Shown in pieces: positions 1 to 8,939 of a stretch of 64,000 nucleotides of DNA. Positions within the stretch are counted from its first letter, which is position 1; every line of letters begins with the position of its first letter. The stretch spans positions 868,001 to 932,000 of the forward strand of contig CAXHTR010000001.1 in the NCBI GenBank assembly GCA_964019655.1, written 5' to 3'. The notes under the pieces are model-generated. The model was not told the origin of the DNA. It worked only from the letters and a program-made list of their open reading frames with translations, and made no database searches. Source of the stretch: Perkinsela sp. pyNocScin1. Taxonomy: Eukaryota > Euglenozoa > Kinetoplastea > Prokinetoplastida > Perkinselidae. Both the position numbers and the translations under genes were made by a program.

Positions 1-66
1 ATGACATCAACGGCAATTTTTTATACCCTTCGCAAATTTATTTGCAATGGGGTCTTACATACAAGA

Positions 67-425
67 CTAAACTTGTGGGCAAGGCAAGTTCGTTTCAATC
101 TTTTTGTTCTTTTGTCCGAGGAGAGCCTTGAGGCCGCTGATATCCCCCTGCATAGTTCGAGCTCCGTGAGCACAAACTGAGCCATCTTTGCTACAAGGGA
201 TTCCGTACTTTGTTAGGGCTTCCTCAAGTAATTTCATAATCTCCGCGAAAGTTGCTCTTCCATGGAGCTGGTGACAGAAAAGAATGTTTTCTTTAACAAG
301 TAAAAGCCCTCGTCGTCTTTCCACAAGTACCTGACATATGCCATAACTTGAGCACACTTTCCCTTGCCCGTGGTTTCGTCGATCTGAACAGCCACAGGTT
401 AATCTGGGGCATAGATTTCTTCGAT
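67..425 (-). pseudogene. Decayed hAT/ZBED-type transposase fragment A
   Basis: Read on the minus strand, this stretch matches the RNase H-like core of hAT transposases of the ZBED/FAM200 (DUF4371) kind. One frame, just after an in-frame stop, gives VAVQIDETTGKGKCAQVMAY followed by VRYLWKDDEGF, which fits the family pattern of a DEST-like acidic motif followed by VRYV. A frameshift near position 300 moves to the frame LVKENILFCHQLHG, matching the EEFLFCKPL segment. About 45 residues on comes SVCAHGARTMQGDISG, matching the CTDGAPAM...SG motif. The fragment ends at a stop at position 67. At least one frameshift and a stop mean it cannot encode an active enzyme. The family call rests on remembered motifs, not on a search. 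Confidence 0.6.
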
Positions 426-486
426 GACTTGGACTTTGATATCCTTTTAATGTAACCGCTGAAAGGCTTTTCGAAAATGTAGTCTT

Positions 487-690
487 GCAAAGATGCTAAA
501 CTTGTGAACAGGGCAATTATTTGTACAATTACGCTTGTCTTCTGTTCGAAGAACAGCCTCTTGTCCACTGATATCGCTCTGCATAGTTTGGACCCCATCA
601 GCACAAACTGAACCAACTTAACTCCATGAGCTCCGTACTTTGTCAGAGCCTTATTGAGGATTCCTAAAATCTCCTCTATTTGATAACATG
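487..690 (-). pseudogene. Decayed hAT/ZBED-type transposase fragment B (tandem duplicate of A)
   Basis: This stretch is a diverged second copy of the 3' half of the fragment at 67-425. Both share the DNA blocks reading (plus strand) ctccgtactttgt and ctgcatagttcg/ctgcatagtttg. The best minus-strand frame gives SVCADGVQTMQSDISG, then NCTNNCPVHKFSIFA, which resembles the transposase motif CTDGA...SG and its later H-containing segment. Stops and frame changes are present. The sequence from 691 to 797 is AT-rich and shows no gene. Confidence 0.55.
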
Positions 691-797
691 TGATCTTATC
701 TATTTTATAGCCTGAGTATGATTTTTGATCTGCATGCCTTCTCTATTCGTCGATTCTTATTGACTCAGGATTAAATATATTTTATCTTTCCTCGAGA

Positions 798-1998
798 ATG
801 CTCCAATCTATCATCCTTATCTACTGCCCTGACAGCCAGCGCTCCCACAAGCTCGGCTTCGCCACGTACGCGCAGCAGACGCTGCTCGAGATGGTTGTCG
901 ACGAGTGCGAGAACAAGTACATGTTTATGCAGCCACCTTCGAAGAAAAAGAACAAGCTCTTCGCGATAAAACCCAAAATCTCCGAGGACTTCAGGCCCAT
1001 CGAGTAGTGGAAGGGCGTGACGGTCGAGGAGCGGCTGCCAGAGCCCGGCGTCACCCAGACCTCACCAGAAGACTGCTCAGTCACTGCCATCAACTGGTCG
1101 AAGAGCCAGATCGGCGGCTCGATGCGCCTCGAGTGGCTCCCAGCGACGCTCACGTCGTTTAACGCCTCGAGCAACCGCCTGCGCGGGACCTGCGCGCTCG
1201 ACGGCCTCCCCGACCCACTCGTCACGCTCGACCTCTCACGCAACGAACTCGAGGGCACTGTGTCGATGGACCGCCTGCCCTGCGGCCTCGAAGTGCTTTC
1301 GCTCTATGAGAATTCACTGTCGGGGACAATTGACCTCGCCAACGGGCCAGCGCGCCTGACCAAGTGCTCACTCGACCAGAACAAATTCAGCGGCGAAATT
1401 CGCCCCGCGAAGCGCCTGGCGCTCCTCCAGCACCTCGTGCTGCACGACAATCAGTTCTCGGGGTACTTACCCTTCGAGGACATGCCCGACGAAGTCCACG
1501 AGTTCTCGGTGAGCCAAAACGGTTTTTCAGGCAGTGTCGCGTTCGATCACATGCCGCCGCTCACCCGCCGCATCGTCATGGGGGACAATAATTTCTCGGG
1601 GAGCGCCGACCTCACTCGCCTCCCCGACTCGCTCCTCCTGATCTTTGTCTCGAAGAATTCGCTTTCGGGGACTCTGGCGCTCACGGACCTGCCGCCGGCC
1701 ATCCGCAGCGTTTATCTCGATTCGATACAATTTTGAGGGGAGCGTCGACCTGACGGCGCTGCCCGCGACGATCGAGCACCTTTCGCTTGCGAAGAACAAT
1801 CTAGGCGGGACCGTTGACCTCTCGGCGCTGCCGCCGAGCCTGCTCTGCCTCTTCCTGCACGCCAACTTTTTCGAGGGGAGCGTTGACTTGACGCGCGTGC
1901 CCGAGGCGACGCAGCAGTGCTGGCTGCACAAGAACAATTTTGCAATCGAAGAGGGCGAGCGGGCGCGTCTGAGTGAGACAGGGCGCTTCAGATTATGA
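798..1998 (+). pseudogene. Broken LRR-family gene (in-frame stop plus frameshift)
   Basis: The gene starts at ATG 798 with MLQSIIL, the same opening as the neighbouring LRR gene ending at 2592. A TAG at 1005-1007 interrupts the frame. The same frame continues straight on with WKGVTVEE, the family's conserved W-x-G-(V/I) block, and then about nine repeats of roughly 23 residues with the pattern N-x-F-S-G-x-V-D-L-x-x-L-P. At about 1725-1735 the frame shifts by one, and the LRRs continue to TGA at 1996-1998. Restoring the frame at those two sites would give one protein of about 400 residues. It is either a pseudogene or a gene carrying two sequencing errors. Very long neighbouring ORFs are intact, which favours real decay. 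Local GC is higher than in most of the window. Confidence 0.75.
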
Positions 1999-2196
1999 AG
2001 AGAACCTTGGCTTGAGCGTGATTGCGCTGATAAACGACTGTAGATTTTATCTGAGGGAAGAGTGAGCGAACAATTCCTAGAAATGGGCTCTTACTCGTAA
2101 TTGGAAGCGGCCTTCAGTGAAATATTGAGGATTCGAATGATTCGATAAAACCGAGTATTTTCCTGCTATCGCTTTCGCTTTGAATAGATCCAAGCA

Positions 2197-2520
2197 ATGC
2201 TTTTTTATAACTTCGCCACGGCCGAGACACCAACAGTGTCACGCAGTTCCAGAACGCAATTACGCAGGCAATGGCGTAGGGCAGCGACGAGTATCACCAA
2301 TATCGACTCTACGACTGCAGCACCAACGCCTGCAGCTCGTCGAGCACTAATTGTCATACAGCTGTACATCCACCAAGATTACCCATACTGGACGAACTCG
2401 CTCCGGTGCAGTTGATCTCACATTGCTTCCAAAATATGCCAATGGGTTCGCCTGGCGATGGGGTTTGCAGTACAACCATGTTGATATTGAGATAGATGGA
2501 ACGACAACATGATAAGCGAC
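2197..2520 (+). pseudogene. Relic of an LRR-family gene
   Basis: No long ORF is supported here, but pieces in different frames look like LRR coding sequence. From about 2399 one frame reads RSGAVDLTLLPKYANGF and then runs to TGA near 2504. SGAVDLTLLP matches the family repeat signature SGxVDLxxLP. An earlier frame contains LYIHQDY, which may be the preceding LxLxxN element. The stretch lies directly downstream of the broken LRR gene on the same strand, so it may be the tail of another decayed copy. It also ends the plus-strand run: the next gene converges on it from the minus strand. Confidence 0.35.
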
Positions 2521-2591
2521 CAAGTATGAATGAAATTCAGTCCATCCATACAACGAACAACCGCATCCACATTCAAAGTTCACAATACTTA

Positions 2592-3401
2592 CTACGGGAG
2601 AGGCTCCTGTTCTGCAAATTTCGCTTCAAGCTCTCCTGTGTACCTCGAGTTCAGCATCTCCGAGTTAAAAAGGTTGCGCACGTGGCGGTCGGTCTTTGCC
2701 TCGCCCAGCCCAACGATTTTTATGCGCTGCTTCTTGGGGACCCATCCATCGTGCTGCGCGAAGCAACCGTACTCGAAACCCATAGGAAGCTCCTCGAAGG
2801 CGACGTGCGCCACCGCTATCTGCTGGTTGATCACGCACACGATGCGGAGATTCCGGGGGACATTGAAAAGGCAAATTTCGCCCCTCCACCAGCCGCTGCA
2901 AACAATAAACTCCTCCATGTTTTCCGGGAGATGGCTCATGCGGATCGAATTGGTGCTAATGGCCGGTTCGGGCCCACTGTAGTATGTACTACATCTCCAA
3001 ACGTGGACGTTCTCGAGGAAAAGATACTTCAGTTGTCTCGGGAGCGCCTGGACTGTCCAGCCGTTGTTCGAGGCCGCATTCTGTATCGACGCGTACTCCA
3101 CCGAGGCCGGGAGCCACGCCATGTCGATGAAGCACGCTTTTTCGTGCATCTTGACATGGACGCGAACTGCCTGCACAAAGCCCGCGTCGCAGTGAACGCC
3201 ACTCCACAGGCACACGTTGTTGATTGTTTGCGTGCCATACTCGAGAAGTGCAAATAGGAGCTGGTGCGCCCTGCTGCCGTACTTGTCCGGCAGGTCCCCA
3301 GCGAAGTTGCGCATGGCCCGACTTTGCAGGTTCGTGCGGTCGAGAGGATGTCCAAAGCCCACTTCTGCTGTTGAAAGCAGGATGATGGATTGAAGCATCA
3401 T
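2592..3401 (-). CDS. Divergent LRR-family protein (269 aa)
   Basis: The protein begins MMLQSIILLSTAEVGFG, a short hydrophobic start shared with the broken gene at 798 and possibly a signal peptide. A block CLWSGVHC at about residues 62-69 fits the family's W-x-G-V box. Repeat-like elements follow with LP spacing (AWLPASVEY, ALPRQLKYLFL, HLPENMEEF, FEELPMGFEY), but the N-x-F-S-G consensus is mostly lost. The frame is intact. The last 50 residues are charged and end FAEQEPLP. It is the most diverged intact member of the local family. Function is unknown; LRR domains usually bind proteins. Two ATGs at the start allow either methionine. Confidence 0.65.
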   Translation of the reverse strand: MMLQSIILLSTAEVGFGHPLDRTNLQSRAMRNFAGDLPDKYGSRAHQLLFALLEYGTQTINNVCLWSGVHCDAGFVQAVRVHVKMHEKACFIDMAWLPASVEYASIQNAASNNGWTVQALPRQLKYLFLENVHVWRCSTYYSGPEPAISTNSIRMSHLPENMEEFIVCSGWWRGEICLFNVPRNLRIVCVINQQIAVAHVAFEELPMGFEYGCFAQHDGWVPKKQRIKIVGLGEAKTDRHVRNLFNSEMLNSRYTGELEAKFAEQEPLP

Positions 3402-3461
3402 TTGAATATTTTGTATATCTTATACACAAAAAGAAGGCGATACAGGAAAGATTGGCTTTGA

Positions 3462-3481
3462 GCCCTCGTTAGACCGAGGGC
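3462..3481. other. Perfect 7-bp hairpin between LRR genes
   Basis: GCCCTCG at 3462-3468 and CGAGGGC at 3475-3481 pair perfectly around a six-base loop. It lies in the 236-bp spacer between the LRR gene ending at 3638 and the one starting at 3401, so it would fall in an intercistronic UTR. No T-run follows, so it is not a simple terminator. No function is assigned. Confidence 0.3.
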
Positions 3482-3637
3482 ACGCATAAAAATATAATTA
3501 TAATTCAAAATGATTTCTGCGTGTGCAGGATACCTCGGTTGTCTTTTTGCTTTCGAATGTTAGGCACAATAAGAAGGCAATATTTCCCCTCTAACTTACT
3601 CATAACTTATTTATTGTAATACCTGTGCCACTAGGCA

Positions 3638-4903
3638 TCACCCACTTCTTAGCACAGTTAATTTCGGATTATGGCTTGCGTCAAAGCGAATGAGAGAATT
3701 CGAAGTGAGCTTCATAACACCGCACAGCGCATTGTCTGCTATGACAAGGGATTGTAGAGACCTCGGGAGCTTTTCTCCATTGACTTCCCCGCTGAAGCGG
3801 TTTTGCGAGACATCGAGGACTTGTATGCGCTCTGGGAGCGCAGTCAAGTTTAAAGTTCCCTCGAAAACGTTTTTGCTCACCCTAAGCTCGCGAACTGAAG
3901 CCGGAAGCTGATCAAGTGCAATAGTTCCTGAAAAAAGGTTACTATACATGAAGAGTTCAACCAATTTCTCTGGAAGATTTGTCAAGTCCGCACTTCCACA
4001 GAGCTTGTTTCGTGCTATGTAGAGAGTGCACAGATTATGTGGAAGCGTGCCAAATCCGAAGGATCCCGTAATCGCATTCTCGCGTATCTTCAGGCTTTGT
4101 AATTGATGTGGAAGCTTCTCAGTTTCTATTGCCCCTTCCAGATTATTCGATTCCAAGAATAAAGTCTCCAGGTTACCTGCTATCGAGCTCATAACAAGGG
4201 TACCCTGCAGCATGCAGTCATTGAGCCTGAGATCAACGAGCGACGGTGGCAATCTGTCAAGAGCAACTGCAGTATTAAAAGAATTGAAGCTCATATCGAG
4301 CTCTTTGAGTGTAGGATGGGGGGTGTTGACGTCGATTGGCCCTTCAAAAGAATTTGAGCTGAGATACAGCTTTTCGAGATTCGATGGTAATGCAGTCAAG
4401 TTTACACTTCCATTAAAATTATTGCGTGATAGATTGAGGTGGTTCAAAAGAGGTGGGAGCTCAATCATGTTCACCGTGCCGCTGAGCAAATTGTTTGAGA
4501 GGTCTACGAATTTGAGTCGACGCGGCCAAAAGCTCAGATCCAGTGAGCCCTCTAATTCGTTTGCCCCTAACCCAAGTTCCTCGACTGTGTCTGGCAAGAA
4601 CTGAAAGTTTGCTCTCCCACCGAATGGGTTGAAGTCAGCACCTTTGTAGAAGGAAATAACATTTGAGCTTCCATCCATTTCTACCATAGACCATTGCGTG
4701 ATCTCCTTCAAGTTTCCATGATCGTCGAGAAAATCAGATTTGTCCAAGAAGCCGTCGATGAACATTTCCATGAGTGACTGCGTTGACATCGTCGACGGGT
4801 CGAGTCGCCCGAGATCGCTCTGATCCACGAGTGTAACTTGGATGTAAGAGAGCATTATCGATATATATTTGAGAAGCAAAATATAAAGTTTTAGCATGTG
4901 CAT
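3638..4903 (-). CDS. LRR-family protein, long member (421 aa)
   Basis: This is an intact ORF from ATG at 4903. An N-terminal hydrophobic stretch (LKLYILLLKYISIMLSYIQV) could be a signal or anchor segment. It is followed by the family box DLGRLD...SLMEMFIDGF at about residues 30-54. The region around residues 70-75 contains QW where other members have W-x-G-V. Residues 95-400 hold about 13 repeats of 23 residues, for example NNFNGSVNLTALPSNLEKL. The repeats resemble plant-type LRRs (x-F-x-G-x-V) but carry a conserved LP before the beta strand. It is a likely protein-binding surface or secreted protein; no catalytic domain is seen. The frame upstream, belonging to the broken gene at 5035-5947, reads into its first 170 bases in another phase. 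Confidence 0.85.
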   Translation of the reverse strand: MHMLKLYILLLKYISIMLSYIQVTLVDQSDLGRLDPSTMSTQSLMEMFIDGFLDKSDFLDDHGNLKEITQWSMVEMDGSSNVISFYKGADFNPFGGRANFQFLPDTVEELGLGANELEGSLDLSFWPRRLKFVDLSNNLLSGTVNMIELPPLLNHLNLSRNNFNGSVNLTALPSNLEKLYLSSNSFEGPIDVNTPHPTLKELDMSFNSFNTAVALDRLPPSLVDLRLNDCMLQGTLVMSSIAGNLETLFLESNNLEGAIETEKLPHQLQSLKIRENAITGSFGFGTLPHNLCTLYIARNKLCGSADLTNLPEKLVELFMYSNLFSGTIALDQLPASVRELRVSKNVFEGTLNLTALPERIQVLDVSQNRFSGEVNGEKLPRSLQSLVIADNALCGVMKLTSNSLIRFDASHNPKLTVLRSG

Positions 4904-5034
4904 CCTTTCGAGTCGAATACAAAGGATAAATCAAATTTAGATCTCGAGCCATTTTATACTGCTGTTTGATAATTAACATGTGTCTCCACTTTGGGGTATG
5001 AATATATTGCATAACTTTCACAGTCATTGTCCCA

Positions 5035-5947
5035 TCATTCGTCATCGGAGCTCTTCTCATCCGAAGTGTATTCATCTTCGCTTTCTTCGTACATAAATAC
5101 ATATCTTCAACTATTTGTTCTTCCCACTCGTGCTTTTCGCCGTATTCATCGAAGACTTCCTCTATAGAGTCATGTACAAGATCGAATGGCATATCCCCAT
5201 ATGCTTGTGAAATAATGGCTTTCCCACAGAGATTATTCCGTGCGATATCAATTTCTTCGAGATCGTCAGGAAGTGCCAGAAGGCGAAATTCACCTGTGAA
5301 AGCGTTGTTGTCGAGATCTATACTTCGAATAAAATACGGCAAAGTCTCAATAGTGATAGATCCTGTTAGAAAATTACCTCTCAGATTAAGCCCATCCATC
5401 GCGTCTGGAAGCGCATTCAGGGATATTTCTCCGCTAAATTTGTTTCGGCTTGCATCAAATATCTGAAGCGATTTCGGAAGCTCATCAAGTGCACAGCTTC
5501 CAGTAAATTGATTGTGTGCGATGGCTATTGCCACCATTTTTCTCGGAAAGGTCTTAAACTTCAGCGTTCCGTGCAGTTTATTGAACGATACGTTGAATGA
5601 CATAAGATTCTGCGGCAAAATCGATGTATCGAGCGTCCCATGCAGATAGCAGTCACTCACAGCAAACTCTTTTACGAGCGGCGGGATAAGGTCAAATGGA
5701 AACTGTTTCTTGCTGAACTTTTGAATAGAATCGGTACTTCTGTCACACGATCGTTTGACAGAGCTATACCCTTCCACTCGCCAACATCTCTGCAATTACC
5801 GTTTTCGTCTTGATATTCCGCTTTATCTTTTGCGTTCATTCCATCGATGAGCATCTCCATCAGTGCCTGATCAGAGAGCGATTCATAGTCGAGGCGACCG
5901 AGAGCTGGGTCTATAGTCAAGAGCTGAAGGGTGGAAAGCGTGTGCAT
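5035..5947 (-). pseudogene. LRR-family gene with two frameshifts
   Basis: The likely start is ATG at 5947 (MHTLSTLQLLTIDPALGRLD), carrying the family N-terminal box SLSDQALMEMLIDGM and then EWKGIAL. The frame is lost between about 5720 and 5745: RVTEVPI in one phase continues as IQKFSKKQFPF in another. About eight good LRRs follow, for example NKFSGEISLNALPDAMDGL. A second shift lies near 5095-5106. In the shifted phase the sequence reads FMYEESEDEYTSDEKSSDDE and then stops at TGA 5035-5037, an acidic tail that looks like a genuine C-terminus. Without that shift the frame runs on into the next gene to 4734. Two indels suggest a recent pseudogene, a programmed event or assembly errors. Confidence 0.7.
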
Positions 5948-6283
5948 TGTTTTTCCATGTAAAGAATTAAAGCAGAATCGTAAAAAATGGGTCACCGAAA
6001 ATTGGTTCTTGGTTTCGGCTACGTGCGGTAGGCTTCGACCAAATCGAAAAAATTCGATCTGTTATCTGTTCACAGAACGATCTGTTAAGTTCAAGTTACA
6101 GAAATTTTAAAACAGGATACAAAATATCAAAATCACATATTAAGGCTGCACATGCATTCTCTGATCTTTGTCTTATCAAATATTTTCTGCACGTTATTTC
6201 GCTCACCCATGAATTGCAAGGACCTTATCTCTACTTTTTATCATGATTCCCCATGTGATACTGCTATGCCTCACAAATAAATT
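5948..6283. other. Intergenic stretch without recognised gene
   Basis: This is AT-rich sequence between a broken LRR gene and an LRR relic. It contains a short direct repeat (gatctgtta near 6056-6064 and gatctgtta near 6078-6086). No ORF, RNA gene or clear LRR trace was recognised. Confidence 0.4.
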
Positions 6284-6490
6284 TTAATTTACCAATGAAC
6301 AAAGCTTATGAATAGCTCCTGAGCAAAAAACTCCTTTTATATCTAGCACCTCTACGATTGGCTTCCAGTATTTCACCTTCAAAATTTCTCGCAGATGAAT
6401 GCATTGGACTGTGGAAGTGAGAAAAATGGGCATTGGCATTAGAAATTCGCATAAAAGTCTTTCCAGGTCCCAAAAATTAATAATCACCAT
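6284..6490 (-). pseudogene. Relic of an LRR-family C-terminus
   Basis: A 68-codon minus-strand frame contains FLTSTVQCIHLREILKV and then IVEVLDIKG. It aligns without gaps to the C-terminal end of the adjacent intact gene, which reads FSGTAVIHRAMREIIDI and then EIVIVDESG. Matching positions include F, V, REI, D and G, plus many conservative swaps. The segment lies just downstream of that gene on the same strand. It is best explained as the remaining 3' end of a tandem copy whose front part is gone or was replaced. The alternative, a chance match, cannot be excluded for so short a segment. Confidence 0.4.
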
Positions 6491-6518
6491 TGCTTTTTAT
6501 TATTGGTATTTTTTGGCT

Positions 6519-7754
6519 CTATTCATCATACGGACACCCACTTTCATCAACAATCACGATTTCATGGTCGCTCCTCGATATGTCGATGATTTCCCGCATC
6601 GCACGATGGATGACCGCAGTCCCGGAAAATCGACAGCTCTCAGCGTCGAGTTCTTGCAAATTTCGGTGCGGCTTGCGGAAGATGAATTCACCTCCAAAAT
6701 TGTTCGCACACATACTGATCGCCTTCATCGATGGGGGAAGCGCGTCAAAGTCTAAGGACCCCCTGAGATCTTCGTTGAACTCGAGGTGCAACCGCTCACA
6801 GGTGTCCGGTAGCCCTGCGAGATTGATTGTGCCAGACATTTTATTGAAACCGGCCCTGATGAGCTTGAGACGGCGCGGGAGCTTTTCGAGCGGAATGCTG
6901 CCCGAAAACTCGTTCGATTCTATAATTAGTCTTAGAAGTGATCCTGGTAGATTTTGGAAGGGAAACTGGCCCTTGAGCTTGTTATTGTTCAAGACGAGCA
7001 TTTCGAGCGCTGGTGGGAGAAACTCAAAGTGAATTTCCCCTGAAAATTCATTTTGAGACACATCGAGCTCTTCGAGGCGCATCGGCAGCGCGCTGATGTC
7101 CAGGCTGCCACTCAGCTGGTTCGCATGCATTTTCAGCGTGGTGAGAGAAACTGGGAGATTTGCAAGCGACACGCCACCGCTGAGCTTATTATCAGACAGG
7201 CCGAGGTGTCGGAGTGACGCTGGCAGGTTGTCGAGATTGATTCCCCCTGTAAAGTGATTGCTTTGAATGTCGAGAATGCTGAGATTTTTAGGAAGGCTCG
7301 TCAAATCGCAGCTCCCCTCAAAAAAGTTGTCATAAACCTCGAACTCTCGCAAAGGCGGCGGCAGGGTGGTAAAATCAATCTCACCATCGAACGCGCCTTG
7401 AAATGCGAAGAAAAACTCAAGCGTTCGCGGGAGCTTTGCCGTTTCCACAGTGCCGTGAACGCTCTGCCAGTTCATTTTGATCTCTTCAAGCTTCGGCGGG
7501 AGAAAGTCGAGATTAATATCGCCCTCTATGTCATCAAAATCAATCGAGATGACGCTGTCATCTTCATCGCAGAAGACGCCATCCCACTCGCATACGTCGA
7601 TGAACTCTCCATCAGCGTCCTGAAAACCCACCTTGCTAATTGCGGTTAATCCCTCGATGACCAGCTCCATACGGGACTGGTCGGAGAGGTCGCTGATGCA
7701 CATGCGCCCGAGAGCATCGTCGATCGCAAGCAAGATGGAGAAGAAGCTGGGCAT
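6519..7754 (-). CDS. LRR-family protein, long member (411 aa)
   Basis: The first ATG of the frame is at 7754, giving MPSFFSILLAIDDALGRM; the open frame extends 93 bases further upstream without an ATG. The family box SDQSRMELVIEGL comes at about residues 24-36, and CEWDGVFCDEDD near residues 55-66 is the W-x-G-V box with flanking cysteines, a cap typical of extracellular LRR domains. About 12 repeats follow (for example NKLSGGVSLANLPVSLTTL). The tail is IDISRSDHEIVIVDE and ends CPYDE. The frame is fully intact. It is probably secreted or on a membrane surface, although the hydrophobic leader is very short (about 9 residues). Function unknown. Confidence 0.85.
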   Translation of the reverse strand: MPSFFSILLAIDDALGRMCISDLSDQSRMELVIEGLTAISKVGFQDADGEFIDVCEWDGVFCDEDDSVISIDFDDIEGDINLDFLPPKLEEIKMNWQSVHGTVETAKLPRTLEFFFAFQGAFDGEIDFTTLPPPLREFEVYDNFFEGSCDLTSLPKNLSILDIQSNHFTGGINLDNLPASLRHLGLSDNKLSGGVSLANLPVSLTTLKMHANQLSGSLDISALPMRLEELDVSQNEFSGEIHFEFLPPALEMLVLNNNKLKGQFPFQNLPGSLLRLIIESNEFSGSIPLEKLPRRLKLIRAGFNKMSGTINLAGLPDTCERLHLEFNEDLRGSLDFDALPPSMKAISMCANNFGGEFIFRKPHRNLQELDAESCRFSGTAVIHRAMREIIDISRSDHEIVIVDESGCPYDE

Positions 7755-8015
7755 TCTGAAAACTTTAATTGTGAGAGAAGAAAAAATAGGTCCAATAGTC
7801 AAAATATTGAAATAATATTGACCAACTCGTGTGAAGTGAGCATCCACTATCCACTGAAGGCTCCCATTCTACTAACAGTCAGGAAGAAGATAACATGAGT
7901 CTACAAATGTGATTTACCTGAAAAATCTCGCGGACTCTCTCAGTTATCAATTTGTGCTACCGAATAAGGGTAAAAATAACTCTGTCTGAGCCTTTATTAG
8001 TAAATAGGTTGAAGT

Positions 8016-8777
8016 CTAGAAGCTCAGCTTCTCTCGCGGAATGGCGGTGCCATCCTTCCTCCGCACATCGTCGAACTTTTCGACATCGATGCTTATGTAC
8101 CGTGGGAGGGGGTCGATCGTCAGAACTCCCTGGTAAATCTCATTCTCACTCAGATAAAAGAACTCGAGCGTGTGCGGCAGCGTCGATAGGTCTATGGGCC
8201 CCAAAAAACGGTTTTTATCGAGAAAGAGCGAGTCAAGCTTGGGCGGCAGCTGGGTGCAGTCGAGAACCCCCACAAAGCCGTTTGACGAGGCGCTGAACTT
8301 TGTGACCCCCTTTGGCAGCGCCTCCAGCGCCAGTTCGCCACTCAGATCGTTCGAGTCAATGTAGACCTCGTGGATTGTTTGGGGTAGATCTGCGATCCGA
8401 AACGAGCCGTGCAGCTTGTTCTGCGCGATTGCAAGAATCTCCAGGCACCGCGGCAAGCTCGCGGTTTCAACGCTCCCCCGGAGACTGTTGCGCTCAACGT
8501 TGATCTCGACAACGTGCGGTGGCACGAAGCGCAAGTCAATCACGCCGTTCTGCGCGAAGTATCCACGAAATTTGTACCATAAGATGCGCTCGACGCGGCC
8601 GCTGGGGCCCATCTCGACACCATCCCACGCAGCGATCGGCAGGTAGTTGTTCTGCTGGTCTTTGAACTTTTGCACAGTATCGACGTCGCGCAACAGCTGC
8701 TCGAGTAAGTATTGCTCGGACTGGCTTGGGGTCGACGAGGGGACAGCGTCAGCCGTGAGGGCACAAGCAAAAAGCAT
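8016..8777 (-). CDS. LRR-family protein, short member (253 aa)
   Basis: The start MLFACALTADAVPSS looks like a short signal peptide with an A-x-A-type cleavage region. The box SEQYLLEQLLRDV takes the place of the family's SDQxLMEMLIDG, and AWDGVEM is the W-x-G-V box. Six or seven LRRs follow, for example NDLSGELALEALPKGVTKF. The C-terminal cap VEKFDDVRRKDGTAIP is shared in outline with the LRR protein at 60825-61607, which ends with a VDKHGTPIP motif. That shared cap shows distant members of the window belong to one family. The frame is intact. Function unknown. Confidence 0.85.
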   Translation of the reverse strand: MLFACALTADAVPSSTPSQSEQYLLEQLLRDVDTVQKFKDQQNNYLPIAAWDGVEMGPSGRVERILWYKFRGYFAQNGVIDLRFVPPHVVEINVERNSLRGSVETASLPRCLEILAIAQNKLHGSFRIADLPQTIHEVYIDSNDLSGELALEALPKGVTKFSASSNGFVGVLDCTQLPPKLDSLFLDKNRFLGPIDLSTLPHTLEFFYLSENEIYQGVLTIDPLPRYISIDVEKFDDVRRKDGTAIPREKLSF

Positions 8778-8939
8778 TTTCGAGCACAGTTAAGATACAA
8801 AATGATAGCGTGGAGAGGAAATTTACAGATCGAGAAACATGGCCTTCGTGCTTAACTTTTTGAACTTGACCACTGTCAAAACTCTTCCGAATGTATGGCA
8901 ATATAACAATTCGCAGATAAATTCATTAATTTAGACATA

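Noticed and set aside
2496-3257. 253-codon plus-strand frame opposite the divergent LRR gene
   Set aside because: Opposite-strand shadow of 2592-3401. The minus-strand product shares MLQSIIL and the LP-spaced repeats with its family.
4734-5034. C-terminal extension of the frameshifted LRR frame into the next gene
   Set aside because: It overlaps the start of the gene at 4903 in another phase. An alternative frame gives a natural acidic tail and stop at 5035-5037.
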